From contig NZ_CP144125.1 of NCBI RefSeq assembly GCF_036429475.1, forward strand, positions 868,001-932,000: a DNA stretch of 64,000 nt. The letters are read 5' to 3'. The notes under the pieces are model-generated. The model saw only the letters and a program-made list of their open reading frames with translations, was not told the DNA's origin and ran no database searches. Origin of the DNA: Halalkalicoccus sp. CGA53. GTDB lineage: Archaea; Halobacteriota; Halobacteria; Halobacteriales; Halalkalicoccaceae. Of this stretch, positions 36,351-44,509 are shown piece after piece (position 1 is the first letter of the stretch; each line of letters opens with the position of its first letter). The position numbers were made by a program, and so were the translations under genes.

Positions 36351-36520
36351 TCGCCCTCTTTGATCTCCTCGAGGCGCTCGATCAGTTCGGCGTTCGACGC
36401 GCCGTTGTCGAACGCGAACTCGCCACGGTGGGCTGCGCCCGTCGTCACGGCTTCGTCGTCCAGATCGGTCTCGATCTCGTGGTTGCCCTGTTCGGATTCG
36501 TCGTAGCTACCGAATCCCAT
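36347..36520 (-). CDS. DUF5786 family small protein
   Basis: 57 residues starting MGFGSYDESEQGN, the recognisable start of the haloarchaeal DUF5786 family. Soluble and acidic, no known function. ATG at 36520 with a 4-bp overlap into the DUF99 gene, so it is the first gene of a DUF5786-DUF99-UDG operon. Confidence 0.85.
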   Translation of the reverse strand: MGFGSYDESEQGNHEIETDLDDEAVTTGAAHRGEFAFDNGASNAELIERLEEIKEGE

Positions 36521-36598
36521 GTGTGAGCCTAGCAGGCTTGAACCACTAAAACGCACCGGCGTCGACACGCTGATGGGCCCCACTCCCCTCGTGTGACT

Positions 36599-37216
36599 AT
36601 GGATGTCATCGACGTGACGGCGGACGCCGACGTGTTCACCTGCAACGTGTTCCTCGTCACCGGAGAGCAGAGGGTTCTCGTCGACGCCGGCGCGATGGAG
36701 GGGATCGTCGAACGGGTCGCAGAGCACGTCGACGACCTCGACGCGGTCGTACTCACCCACCAGCACGGCGACCACGTAGACCAGCTCGACGCGATCCTCG
36801 ACCGGTTCGACCCCGACTGTTACGCCTACGACGACCACCCCCGACGGACCCACCCGATCGAGGACGGCGATCTCGTGATGATCGGCGACGATCGGTTCGA
36901 AGCGGTCTACACGCCCGGCCACGCCGCGGACCACCTCTCGTTCGTCGGCGACCGTGCGGTCTTCTCGGGCGACGTCGTCGTCTACAACGACGAGGCGTTC
37001 GACGACGGGAGCTTCGGGCGGACCGACATGCCGGGTCAGTCCCGCGAGCGGCTGATCGAGAGCATCCACGAGCTCCTAGAGCGGCTCCCGGCGGGCGTCG
37101 AGTCGATGTACCCCGGCCACGGCGACTCCTTCCACGGCGACGTCCGTGAGGTGGTCGAGCGAGCGCTCGAACGCGCAGAGCGCCGCGAACCGAAGTACCC
37201 GGAGGAGAGGGCGTAG
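36599..37216 (+). CDS. MBL-fold metallo-hydrolase
   Basis: 205 residues. The metal site is intact: LTHQHGDHVDQL (HxHxDH, near residue 53), His in TPGHAADHLSF (about 107), Asp in FSGDVVVYND (about 126) and His in YPGHGDSFH (about 176). Glyoxalase II-like hydrolase; substrate unknown. It is transcribed divergently from DUF5786, with 78 bp between them. Confidence 0.88.
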   Translation: MDVIDVTADADVFTCNVFLVTGEQRVLVDAGAMEGIVERVAEHVDDLDAVVLTHQHGDHVDQLDAILDRFDPDCYAYDDHPRRTHPIEDGDLVMIGDDRFEAVYTPGHAADHLSFVGDRAVFSGDVVVYNDEAFDDGSFGRTDMPGQSRERLIESIHELLERLPAGVESMYPGHGDSFHGDVREVVERALERAERREPKYPEERA

Positions 37217-37264
37217 CCGACCGCCGGGTCGGCGTTTATCCGCCTCGCGTCCGTACGTGGACGC

Positions 37265-38023
37265 ATGGAGTTTCACGACGCGACGCTCGACGACCGGGAG
37301 GAGATCTGCGAGGTCGCTCGAAAATCGATCGAGGCCTCGTACGCGCTCAGCCCGCAGACGATGGAGACGCTACTCGAGACCGAGTTCGGCGAGGACCGGT
37401 TGGAAACGCTGATCGAAACGGAGTCCGCGATCGTCGCCCGGGGCGAGGAGGGGACCGTCGGGTTCTTCCTCGGGACGGCCGACGACGAGGAAGGAACGAT
37501 CGAGTGGATCCACGTCGCCACCGAGGCACGCGGGCAGGGTGTCGGCCGCGAACTGTACGAACGCGGGACCGACCGGCTCCACGACCGCGGCGCGGAGACG
37601 ATCCGCGCGGAGGTGCTCGCGGACAACGCAGAGGGCCGGACCTTCCTCGAGAGCTTCGGCCTGGAGGCCGACGAGCAGCGCGACGTGGAGATCGGTGAGG
37701 AGACGTTCAGCGCCCACGTCTACACGGAGGGTGGATCGAGCGACGACGTCTCGCCGCACACGGAGTCGGAGCCGGTGCTCGAAGCGGGCGGGACCGTGGA
37801 GGACGCCGAGGGTCGGACGATCTACCTGGGCGAGGAGGAGCTACCCGGGGAACAGGGACCGTTCTACGTCGCCTACGAAGGAGAGGAACGAGAGGAGCCG
37901 TACAGTTTCGCCTGCGCGAACTGCGGGACGCTCGTCGAGGCGGTCGATTCGCTCGACCGGGTCGAGTGCGGGGAGTGTGGGAACCTGAACGCGCCCGACG
38001 AGTGGGACGGGAGCTACCTCTAG
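37265..38023 (+). CDS. GNAT acetyltransferase with C-terminal zinc ribbon (DUF5816)
   Basis: 252 residues. Residues about 1-155 are a GNAT domain with acetyl-CoA motif ATEARGQGVGRELYERG. The C-terminal about 80 residues form a separate DUF5816 unit ending with a CxxC ... CxxC zinc ribbon (CANCGTL and CGECGNL). The fused domain could bind a nucleic acid or protein partner. The stop lies within the palindrome shared with the L40e gene. Confidence 0.88.
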   Translation: MEFHDATLDDREEICEVARKSIEASYALSPQTMETLLETEFGEDRLETLIETESAIVARGEEGTVGFFLGTADDEEGTIEWIHVATEARGQGVGRELYERGTDRLHDRGAETIRAEVLADNAEGRTFLESFGLEADEQRDVEIGEETFSAHVYTEGGSSDDVSPHTESEPVLEAGGTVEDAEGRTIYLGEEELPGEQGPFYVAYEGEEREEPYSFACANCGTLVEAVDSLDRVECGECGNLNAPDEWDGSYL

Positions 38024-38032
38024 GTACCTAGA
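38019..38032. terminator. 14-bp palindrome spanning two convergent stop codons
   Basis: TCTAGGTACCTAGA is a perfect palindrome that includes the TAG of the GNAT gene (38021-38023) and the reverse-strand TAG of the L40e gene (38028-38030). It could form a short hairpin in either transcript. A role in termination is inferred only from its position. Confidence 0.35.
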
Positions 38033-38177
38033 CGGTTCGGCGCTCTTTGGCCTTCGGGCGGAGGTTCTGGTAGCCACACTTGCGACAGCTGGTCGCCCGC
38101 CGTGGGTTTCGGGCGTTACACCGCATACAGATCTGTTTGTCGAGCAGCCGGTCTTCCGCGACGTCGAACGATGCCAT
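38028..38177 (-). CDS. rpl40e: 50S ribosomal protein L40e
   Basis: 49 residues, below usual automatic length cut-offs. It begins [24 protein letters not shown] and carries two CxxC pairs (CMRC and CRKC) with basic residues, the complete zinc-ribbon L40e of archaea. It binds the large ribosomal subunit. Confidence 0.9.
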   Translation of the reverse strand: MASFDVAEDRLLDKQICMRCNARNPRRATSCRKCGYQNLRPKAKERRTV

Positions 38178-38211
38178 GGACGCCGTTGCCGGCCGCCGGA
38201 CAAAAGACTTC

Positions 38212-39681
38212 TCAGTCGGTTCCGAGCCCGAAGTGGACCGAGACGTCCTCGGTCGCGGCCCGCGAGGTGAGAAGCGAGACCCCGACGGTGAGCACGAGTC
38301 CCAGGAGCATTCCGACGACCGAGGCTCCCCAGCCGCCGTAGGTTCCCGGAACCATCGGGAGGAAGGCCGCGGCCACGTAGAAGAGCTGGCTGCCGCAGAC
38401 CCCGGCGTACATCCCGGTTCTGGTCGTTCCCGTCCAGTAGAGCGCGACGATCACCGGGAGGGCGAGCTGGGCGAACCCGGAGAACGCGAGGTCGCCGACC
38501 TCGATCAGCGTCCCCGGCTGACTGAGGCTCGCGAGGAACGTCGCGAGCGCGAAGACGACCACCACGACCCTCCCGAGCAGGTCCTCACGGCGCTCGCCGA
38601 GACCGGGATCGACGAACGGTCTGTAGAGGTCCCGGGTGAAGTACGACGAACCCGAGAGCAGCATGGAGTCGGAGGAGGACATCATCGCGGCCATCGCCCC
38701 GGCGATGACGAGCGCGCCGAACCAGACCGGGGTGTACTCGGTCAGCAGGAGAGGGAGGACGTTCTGACCGGGTTCGGCGTCGATGCCGAGGCCACGCGCC
38801 CAGGTACCCAGGAGGAAGGCGGGGACGAAGAGCAAGAGGACGAGCACCGGCCAGAGCGGGAGCGTCCGCTTGAGCACCCGTTCCGAGCGGGCGACGAAGA
38901 AGCGCTGGTTCACCTGTGGGAACATCGCGACGCCGAAGGCGATGCTCACCGCGAGCGTGAGCATCCGCTGGGGGGTGTAGTACTCGCTGCCGAGCGCGAG
39001 CAGTTCGGGGGCCTCCCTCGCGACGCCCGCGCTCGCGACGCTCGGGCCGCCCGCGGCGACGAGCACCCAGATCGCGGCCACCCAGACGACGACGAGCATG
39101 AACAGCCCCTGCAGGGTGTCCGTCCAGGCGATGCCACGCATCCCCGCGAGCACGACGTAGACGATCATGAACAGCGTGATGAGCGCCGCCCCACCCCAGT
39201 ACGGGAGCGCCCCGTGGGTGAGCGCTTCGAGTGCCGTCCCCGCGCCCATCTGCTGGAGCATCACGTACGGGAAGAGCCAGAAGAGGCTGATCCCAGCGAC
39301 GAGTCCCCGGAGTCGGCGCGAGCCGAAGCGGTCGCCGAGCATCTCGCCGAGGGTGACGTAGCCGCCGCGCTGGCCGATCAGCCACTGCTTGTAGCCGATC
39401 ACGTACCAGAGGATCCCGAAGATGACGCCGTCCATCAGCCCCATCACGAGGATCCACTCCGGCCCCTGGAAGTACGACACGTTCGGGCCGCCGAAGAAGG
39501 TGAACGCCGAGAGCAGCGTCGCGAAGACGGTAAAGAGCAGGACTACGGTCCCGAACGACCGGCTCGCGAGGTAGTAGTCCTCGGCGGTGCGGTCGGTCAG
39601 CCGGTAGGCGACGAGGCCGACGACGAGCGCCAGTACGAGATAGCCGACGACGATCCCCAACTGGACGGCGACGACGTTCAC
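38212..39681 (-). CDS. sodium:solute symporter family protein
   Basis: 489 residues from GTG at 39681, overlapping the DUF3311 gene by 4 bp. About 13 hydrophobic segments. Family motifs: [35 protein letters not shown] near residue 30 and [25 protein letters not shown] near 355. In haloarchaea a DUF3311-SSS pair usually transports small carboxylates. Substrate unknown. Confidence 0.9.
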   Translation of the reverse strand: MNVVAVQLGIVVGYLVLALVVGLVAYRLTDRTAEDYYLASRSFGTVVLLFTVFATLLSAFTFFGGPNVSYFQGPEWILVMGLMDGVIFGILWYVIGYKQWLIGQRGGYVTLGEMLGDRFGSRRLRGLVAGISLFWLFPYVMLQQMGAGTALEALTHGALPYWGGAALITLFMIVYVVLAGMRGIAWTDTLQGLFMLVVVWVAAIWVLVAAGGPSVASAGVAREAPELLALGSEYYTPQRMLTLAVSIAFGVAMFPQVNQRFFVARSERVLKRTLPLWPVLVLLLFVPAFLLGTWARGLGIDAEPGQNVLPLLLTEYTPVWFGALVIAGAMAAMMSSSDSMLLSGSSYFTRDLYRPFVDPGLGERREDLLGRVVVVVFALATFLASLSQPGTLIEVGDLAFSGFAQLALPVIVALYWTGTTRTGMYAGVCGSQLFYVAAAFLPMVPGTYGGWGASVVGMLLGLVLTVGVSLLTSRAATEDVSVHFGLGTD

Positions 39682-39893
39682 GACCCCGCCTCCGTGATCC
39701 AGAGCCCCCACGAGCGCTGGACGAAGATCCAGAACGCCCCCGCCGTGACGACCATCCAGCCGGCGTGCCACCAGATCCAGACCGGTACGCCGAGGTAGAG
39801 CCGCCCGTCACCCCAGAGGAACCAGGGGATCGAGAACGCGACCAGCGTCAGGAAGACGAGCGCCCACCCGACCCGTTCGACGGTCGAAGCCAT
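39678..39893 (-). CDS. DUF3311 small membrane protein
   Basis: 71 residues with two hydrophobic helices (VGWALVFLTLVAFSIPWFLW and IWWHAGWMVVTAGAFWIFVQ). It starts the two-gene operon with the symporter, with a 4-bp overlap, and is probably a small subunit or assembly factor of that transporter. Confidence 0.88.
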   Translation of the reverse strand: MASTVERVGWALVFLTLVAFSIPWFLWGDGRLYLGVPVWIWWHAGWMVVTAGAFWIFVQRSWGLWITEAGS

Positions 39894-40053
39894 CTGTACG
39901 CTCCCTATCGACCACTACCGCTTACCTATTACTATTCAGTATCAGAATCGGATACCGATGAACTTCGTTCTTCGAAACGCCCGATAGAAACGACACGGCT
40001 CCTGTGTCCGGTGGCGTGTGTACTCAAGGGGAGTCGACCCGTAGGGTGCGAGC

Positions 40054-40554
40054 GTGATCGGCTGGATCGCTGAGCTCGCGACCGGGTTCATCGAGAGCTA
40101 CGGGCTCCTCGCGCTGTTCGTCGTCTTCGTCCTCGAGGGCGCGCTCGTGGGGAAGCTGATCCCGACGCGGACGCTCCTGATCGCGACGGTCGTCGTCCTG
40201 GAGGAGCCACTCGCCTACCTCTCGGTGCTCCTGGTGGCCGTCGTCGGCGCGACGATCGGCCAGTGTGCGGTCTTCCTCGTCGTTCGCTCACGCGGCTCGA
40301 TGGACGTGCTCGACCACCGGTACGTCAGCCTCGACGACCGCTGGCTTTCGCGCTCGCGGGAGTGGTTCGATCGGTGGGGGTTGCCCGCGCTGCTGGTCAC
40401 CAACACGCTCCCGGTCGTCCGGGGCTACCTCGTCGTCGTCGTCGCGCTCTCGCGAACCCCCGCCTACCGCTTTCCAGTCTTCTCGGTCGCCGGTACGTTG
40501 ATCTACGTCTCCGCGCTCGTCGCGATCGGTGCCGGCGTCGACACGGTGGTATAA
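40054..40554 (+). CDS. DedA-family membrane protein
   Basis: 166 residues with GTG start at 40054 and about four membrane segments; FIESYGLLALFVVFVLEGALVGKLIPTR at the N-terminus and FDRWGLPALLVTNTLPVVRGYLVVVVALSR near 105-135 fit the DedA fold (re-entrant proline-rich loop and Gly motif). Shorter than typical DedA (about 200). Possible lipid scramblase or transporter role. Confidence 0.82.
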   Translation: MIGWIAELATGFIESYGLLALFVVFVLEGALVGKLIPTRTLLIATVVVLEEPLAYLSVLLVAVVGATIGQCAVFLVVRSRGSMDVLDHRYVSLDDRWLSRSREWFDRWGLPALLVTNTLPVVRGYLVVVVALSRTPAYRFPVFSVAGTLIYVSALVAIGAGVDTVV

Positions 40555-40753
40555 CCCCCTGTCAGTTCTCTCACTCGTCGCCTCCCCGAGCCATGCGAAG
40601 CCCGCTAGACCGCCGACGAGTCCCGGCCAGCCGACGCCGAGAAACGATCCTCGACTCGTGGCCGAACTGTTCGCTCGTGATACGAGAACCTGACGGGGGA
40701 GCCGACCCGGTCCGGATGACAGGGGCTATACACCCGCGTTCCCAACCCCTGGT

Positions 40754-41383
40754 ATGGCAACCGTCGGCGTCAGAGGACGCGCACGCGAACGTCCGCTCGC
40801 GATCACGGTCGTTCTGACGCTCGTCGGCTACGGCGCGGTGATCGGGACGTTCACGGGCCTGATCCCCTACCCGACGATCGGCGAGACCGGCGTCGACGTC
40901 CTCACGCATCTGATCGCGCTGACGAACGCGCTCGCGACGGTCGCGCTCGTCCTCGGCTGGTACTGGATCAGGAAGGGGGAGGTCGCGAAACACCGGACCG
41001 CGATGCTCTCGGCGTTCGCGCTCATCCTCCTCTTCCTCCTCTTCTACCTCCCCCGGGTGGGCGGCGGTGGCGAGAAGTACTTCGTCCTCGAGTCGGCCTA
41101 CGCGTGGGTGCCGCTCTGGGCGGGGATGCGCTACGCCTACCTCGGGATGCTCGCGATCCACATCGTCCTCTCGGTGCTCGCCGTTCCGCTGGTGGTCTAC
41201 GCCGTGACCCTCGGGCTGACGCACTCCCCGAGCGAGTTGCGAACCACGCTCCACCCGACCGTCGGCCGGATCGCCGCCGCGACGTGGATCCTCTCACTCC
41301 TCCTCGGCATCGTCACCTACGTCCTGCTGAACCACCTCTACGCAGCCGAGTTCGAGCCCGCGCTGATCCTCCCGATCCTCTAG
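40754..41383 (+). CDS. DUF420 domain-containing membrane protein
   Basis: 209 residues with about five membrane segments. The family signature is the conserved region of HLIALTNALATVALVLGWYWIRKGEVAKHRTAMLSAFALILLFLLFYL. DUF420 is related to CtaM-type proteins of cytochrome oxidase assembly, but no oxidase gene is adjacent. 199-bp gap from DedA. Confidence 0.88.
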   Translation: MATVGVRGRARERPLAITVVLTLVGYGAVIGTFTGLIPYPTIGETGVDVLTHLIALTNALATVALVLGWYWIRKGEVAKHRTAMLSAFALILLFLLFYLPRVGGGGEKYFVLESAYAWVPLWAGMRYAYLGMLAIHIVLSVLAVPLVVYAVTLGLTHSPSELRTTLHPTVGRIAAATWILSLLLGIVTYVLLNHLYAAEFEPALILPIL

Positions 41384-41457
41384 TTACCCGCCGCTCAGCC
41401 GACGGGGTGAGCAGCGGGTTCGCGAGGCTTCATGTGTCGGACGTGAGCAGGGAGGGT

Positions 41458-41733
41458 ATGATCGCAGGCGCAAGCGGCTGTGTCCACCACGCGGCGACCG
41501 AACCGAACGACGACAGGGAGCTGGGGACGAAGATCATCGAGGCGATCGCGGAGGCGAAGGGGGTCTCCCCGATCTCGCTCGACATCAGCCTCGCGGAGAC
41601 GATCGATCCCGAGGCGCTCGACGCGCTCTTTCCCCGGAGCGGCGACGACGAGGCGTTCGTTTCGTTTCACGTGGACGAGTTCATGGTGATGGTGTTCGCG
41701 AGCGGCGACCTGATGCTCTACGGCCGAGACTGA
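41458..41733 (+). CDS. HalOD1 output domain protein
   Basis: 91 residues, the whole length being the HalOD1 fold (LGTKIIEAIAEAKGVSPISLD ... VSFHVDEFMVMVFASGDLMLY). In haloarchaea this is an output module of signalling proteins, often occurring alone. Its target is unknown. Separate promoter from the DUF420 gene. Confidence 0.8.
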   Translation: MIAGASGCVHHAATEPNDDRELGTKIIEAIAEAKGVSPISLDISLAETIDPEALDALFPRSGDDEAFVSFHVDEFMVMVFASGDLMLYGRD

Positions 41734-41762
41734 CCACGAGCTCCCATCTCCGAAGGAATCGA

Positions 41763-42233
41763 TCAGAGCGGTATCTCCGCCGTCGCCGACTCGCAGTCGG
41801 TACACCGGATCCGGAGCACTCTGCCGTCCTCCTCTAGACCGGGGACCTGTACGGTCTCTCGGTCACGCTCCGGACACGCTCTGTAGTACTCGATTCGCTT
41901 CGTCTCGCGTGGCGCGCCGAGCGCGAGAACGACCGCCGCTCGTCATCCAGGTTCCGCCCCAGCTGGAAACTCCCCGGGCGCGAACCGAATCACCTCTCTC
42001 GTGGCTCCCTCAACCGCACCCGTCTCGAACGTCACTGTTCCTCGCTGTACGTCGAACACCTCCTCCTGCTCGAGGTGTCTGTGGTTCTCGTAGCCGATGC
42101 TGTCCCCCGGTGCGAGGTCGAAGTGGTCGATCGCGAGGTCGGTCGTTCCGAGCGCATCGGAGAGCGGCCGGACCACGTCGGCGGGGCTGTTCGTCGCCGG
42201 CTGCTCGACCGCCTCGATCCGGACTCTCTCCAT
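41763..42233 (-). pseudogene. cupin-zinc finger protein split by an in-frame TGA
   Basis: The N-terminal 96 codons (42233 to 41943) encode a cupin (LAPGDSIGYENHRHLEQEEVF, FETGAVEG, EVIRFAPGEFPAG). They end at TGA 41943-41945. The same frame continues without any start codon for another 59 codons: RAAVVLALGAPRETKRIEYY, then ACPERDRETVQVPGLEEDG, and RCTDCESATAEIPL, stopping at 41763-41765. The continuation is what I expect for the C-terminal part of this cupin family, so one nonsense change (CGA to TGA) seems to split an approximately 156-residue gene. The zinc finger has also lost a Cys (CPER instead of CPEC). Translational readthrough cannot be excluded. Confidence 0.7.
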
Positions 42234-42264
42234 ACACTGCCAACCGGTATCGAGATAACTGTAC

Positions 42265-42924
42265 GTGCGGAGGGGCCGGCCACACCGAAAACTGTTACGC
42301 GGCTCCTCTCGTTCCCGACATACGTTCCCGCACTCGCTCGAAACCGACCGACTCGACTTCGAGCGTCTCTCCCCCGAGACCGTCGATGTCCTCGCGCTCT
42401 ACGAGGTGTTCGGCCGGAGCCCCGACGCGGAGGCGGTGTTCGAGTACGTCGACTCCGATCCGCACCGGACGCCGAAGGAGACGTTCGAGTTCGTGAGGCG
42501 TGCGGAAACGCAGTGGGCGCAGGGCGAGGGTGCGAAGTACGTGATCCGACCGTCGTCGGGTGAGGGACACGGGGGCGAGATCGCGGGAGTGACCGGAATC
42601 TACCCCGACTGGGACCGACGGCTCGCGACGCTCGGGATCGTCCTCGACAAGCGGTTCTGGGGGAACGCCTACTCGAGCGAGCGTGCAGCGCTGTTCGTCG
42701 AACTCGCCTTCGAGCGCTTCGACCTCGACGTGGTCGCGGTGAAGTACGTCGACGGGAACGACCGGTCGCGGCGGGCGATCGAGCGGTACGTCGACCGGTT
42801 CGGCGGTCGGTACGAGGGACTGCTCCGGAACCGACTCGCGGTCGAGGGCGAGGTGTACGCCTGTCACCGCTACACGATCGCCCGAGAGGAGTACGAACGT
42901 TCGACCAGAGAGGAGCCGGGGTAA
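42265..42924 (+). CDS. GNAT acetyltransferase (RimJ/RimL-like) with a doubtful start
   Basis: The family part starts TFPHSLETDRLDFERL and continues with TGIYPDWDRRLATLGIVLDKRFWGNAYSSERAALFVELAFERFDLDVVAVKYVDGNDRSRRAIERYV. Relatives start with a Met directly before the FP, but here the position reads ATACG (42320-42324) rather than ATG. An in-frame GTG at 42265 gives 219 residues with an unrelated 18-residue leader; this is the start used. A promoter-like CGAAAACTGTTACG (about 42285-42298) lies too close to that GTG but is well spaced for a start at the altered codon. The enzyme would acetylate an amino group on a protein or small molecule. Confidence 0.75.
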   Translation: MRRGRPHRKLLRGSSRSRHTFPHSLETDRLDFERLSPETVDVLALYEVFGRSPDAEAVFEYVDSDPHRTPKETFEFVRRAETQWAQGEGAKYVIRPSSGEGHGGEIAGVTGIYPDWDRRLATLGIVLDKRFWGNAYSSERAALFVELAFERFDLDVVAVKYVDGNDRSRRAIERYVDRFGGRYEGLLRNRLAVEGEVYACHRYTIAREEYERSTREEPG

Positions 42925-42946
42925 TTCCCGATCGCGACCCGACCGT

Positions 42947-44260
42947 TCAGTAGTTCTCGTCGAGGATGTCGCTGACGGTGACGACCTCGACGTCGGCGTC
43001 CTCGATGTAGTCGAGCAGGTCCTCGAACTCGTCTTCGGTGAGGTCGTCGAAGTCTTCGTCGTCGCCGACGCCGTGAACGTAGCCGACGGCGAGCTGGTTG
43101 GTCGCGGCCGCCATGTCGATCAGCTGTGTGAAGCCGTCGAGGTCGTACATCCCCGCGCGGGAGGTCGAGTGGGGATCGGTCGGTGGCATCGCGTTGTTAC
43201 AGCCGCCGAAGTACGAGCTGAACTCGTAGAACTCCCGGATGATGTCGACGACTTCCTGGTTGGCGTAGTGGTACGGAACGAATTGCGCGCGTGACCCGTC
43301 CTCGAATCCGCGGCCCGCGAGGTACTCGTGGTCGGCCTCGAGCTCTGCCTGGGCCTCTTCGGGGTCCATCTCGGTGAGGGGATCGCTCCGCTCGGTGTGC
43401 GCGGAGACGTCCCAGCCCGCGTCGCGCATCTCCCTGAGCTGGTCGATCGTGAGCCGGCCACTGACGTTGATCGACGGCGGGACGACGGCGAGCACGCCGC
43501 GCATCTCGCGCTCCTGCATGATCGGGAAGGCGTTCTCGTACTGGCTCTCGACGGTGTCGTCGAACGTGAGCATCACGTAGCCCTGGTCCGCGCCCTCGGT
43601 GAGCCGGAGGTCGTCGATCCAGAACCGGGTCGGTTCCTCCTCCTCGCCCTCGACGTAGATCCGGATCTCCTCGACGTCGCTCAGGTCGGGCTCGCCGCGG
43701 ATGCCCGTGAACCCGACGTCGACGCGCTGCCAGCCCTCGAACTGCTCGACGACGCGTCGCCGGCAGGTGAGCATGTCGCTCTCGAACGGGGCGAGCACCT
43801 GAACGACGACGTGCGTCGGCCGTGGCGTCTCGATCTTCAGTGCGAACGAGAGGTCCTGGCCCTCCATGTCGAGGTCGCCGAACGCCTGGAGGACGCCAGC
43901 TCGGCCCTCCTCGCTCTGGACCCGCAGCGACTGGCTCCCGGTGAGCGCCTCGTCCGAGTCGCCCTCGAACTCGCCGGCGAGCATCGCCCAGCCGTCCGGG
44001 TCCTCGAAGTCGTCGAGGAGCTCTCCGTGTCCGATCGCGGGCGGGGTGACGTCCTCCTCTTCCTCCTCGGGCGTCTCCTCCTCGTCGTCCGTATCGGTGT
44101 CATCGTCCGCATCGTCGGCCTCCGCGCCGTTCGACGCGACGTCGTCGTCCGCGTCGTCGGTATCCTCGTCGTCCCCGCCGAGGTCCGCACAGCCGGCGAG
44201 CAGGGCCGTCCCGGCACCGACGGTCGCGAGAAAGCGTCGTCTGTTCGAGCGTTGTCGCAT
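42947..44260 (-). CDS. polysaccharide deacetylase lipoprotein with an acidic linker
   Basis: 437 residues. Tat lipoprotein signal: RRRFLATVGAGTALLAGC with lipid-linked Cys24. Then an Asp/Glu-rich linker (about 25-75), a beta-sandwich carbohydrate-binding-like domain (about 80-225: GHGELLDDFEDPDGWAMLAGE...RFWIDDLRL), and a NodB-like catalytic domain (about 230-437: VMLTFDDTVESQYENAFPIMQ, WDVSAHTERSDPLT). The catalytic Asp pair FDDT is clear. It is exported and probably removes acetyl groups from a surface or external glycan. Confidence 0.88.
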   Translation of the reverse strand: MRQRSNRRRFLATVGAGTALLAGCADLGGDDEDTDDADDDVASNGAEADDADDDTDTDDEEETPEEEEEDVTPPAIGHGELLDDFEDPDGWAMLAGEFEGDSDEALTGSQSLRVQSEEGRAGVLQAFGDLDMEGQDLSFALKIETPRPTHVVVQVLAPFESDMLTCRRRVVEQFEGWQRVDVGFTGIRGEPDLSDVEEIRIYVEGEEEEPTRFWIDDLRLTEGADQGYVMLTFDDTVESQYENAFPIMQEREMRGVLAVVPPSINVSGRLTIDQLREMRDAGWDVSAHTERSDPLTEMDPEEAQAELEADHEYLAGRGFEDGSRAQFVPYHYANQEVVDIIREFYEFSSYFGGCNNAMPPTDPHSTSRAGMYDLDGFTQLIDMAAATNQLAVGYVHGVGDDEDFDDLTEDEFEDLLDYIEDADVEVVTVSDILDENY

Positions 44261-44509
44261 GTATCTGGTTCGTGGATCGAAGCGTGGCGGCTTGGTAATA
44301 GGGTTGATAAGCGAGGTTACGTGCTCGCTAACCTACACGAACGTGCACGACCCGTGGTACCGGTTTTCAGTCGGGGGGCTTCGTCCGAGCCCGTCCACGG
44401 GACGACTCGCAGAGGGCTCGCCGATTAGCGACGAGCTAACGCCGTGAACGGACGTCGGTGGCGGGTTCGAGACGGCATAGTAATGTGTCCGGCGACTCCA
44501 TCCGGGGCC

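Noticed and set aside
38080-39798. A 572-codon open frame antisense to the symporter
   Set aside because: The minus-strand SSS transporter is unmistakable; the plus-strand frame is a low-complexity Arg/Glu-rich shadow.
39920-39945. Possible TetR half-site CTTACCTATTAC near DUF3311
   Set aside because: A single arm; the sequence is better explained as an AT-rich promoter.
44314-44334. Inverted repeat AGGTTA ... TAACCT in the deacetylase/glmM intergenic region
   Set aside because: Short arms, a 9-bp centre and no second copy found; may be chance.
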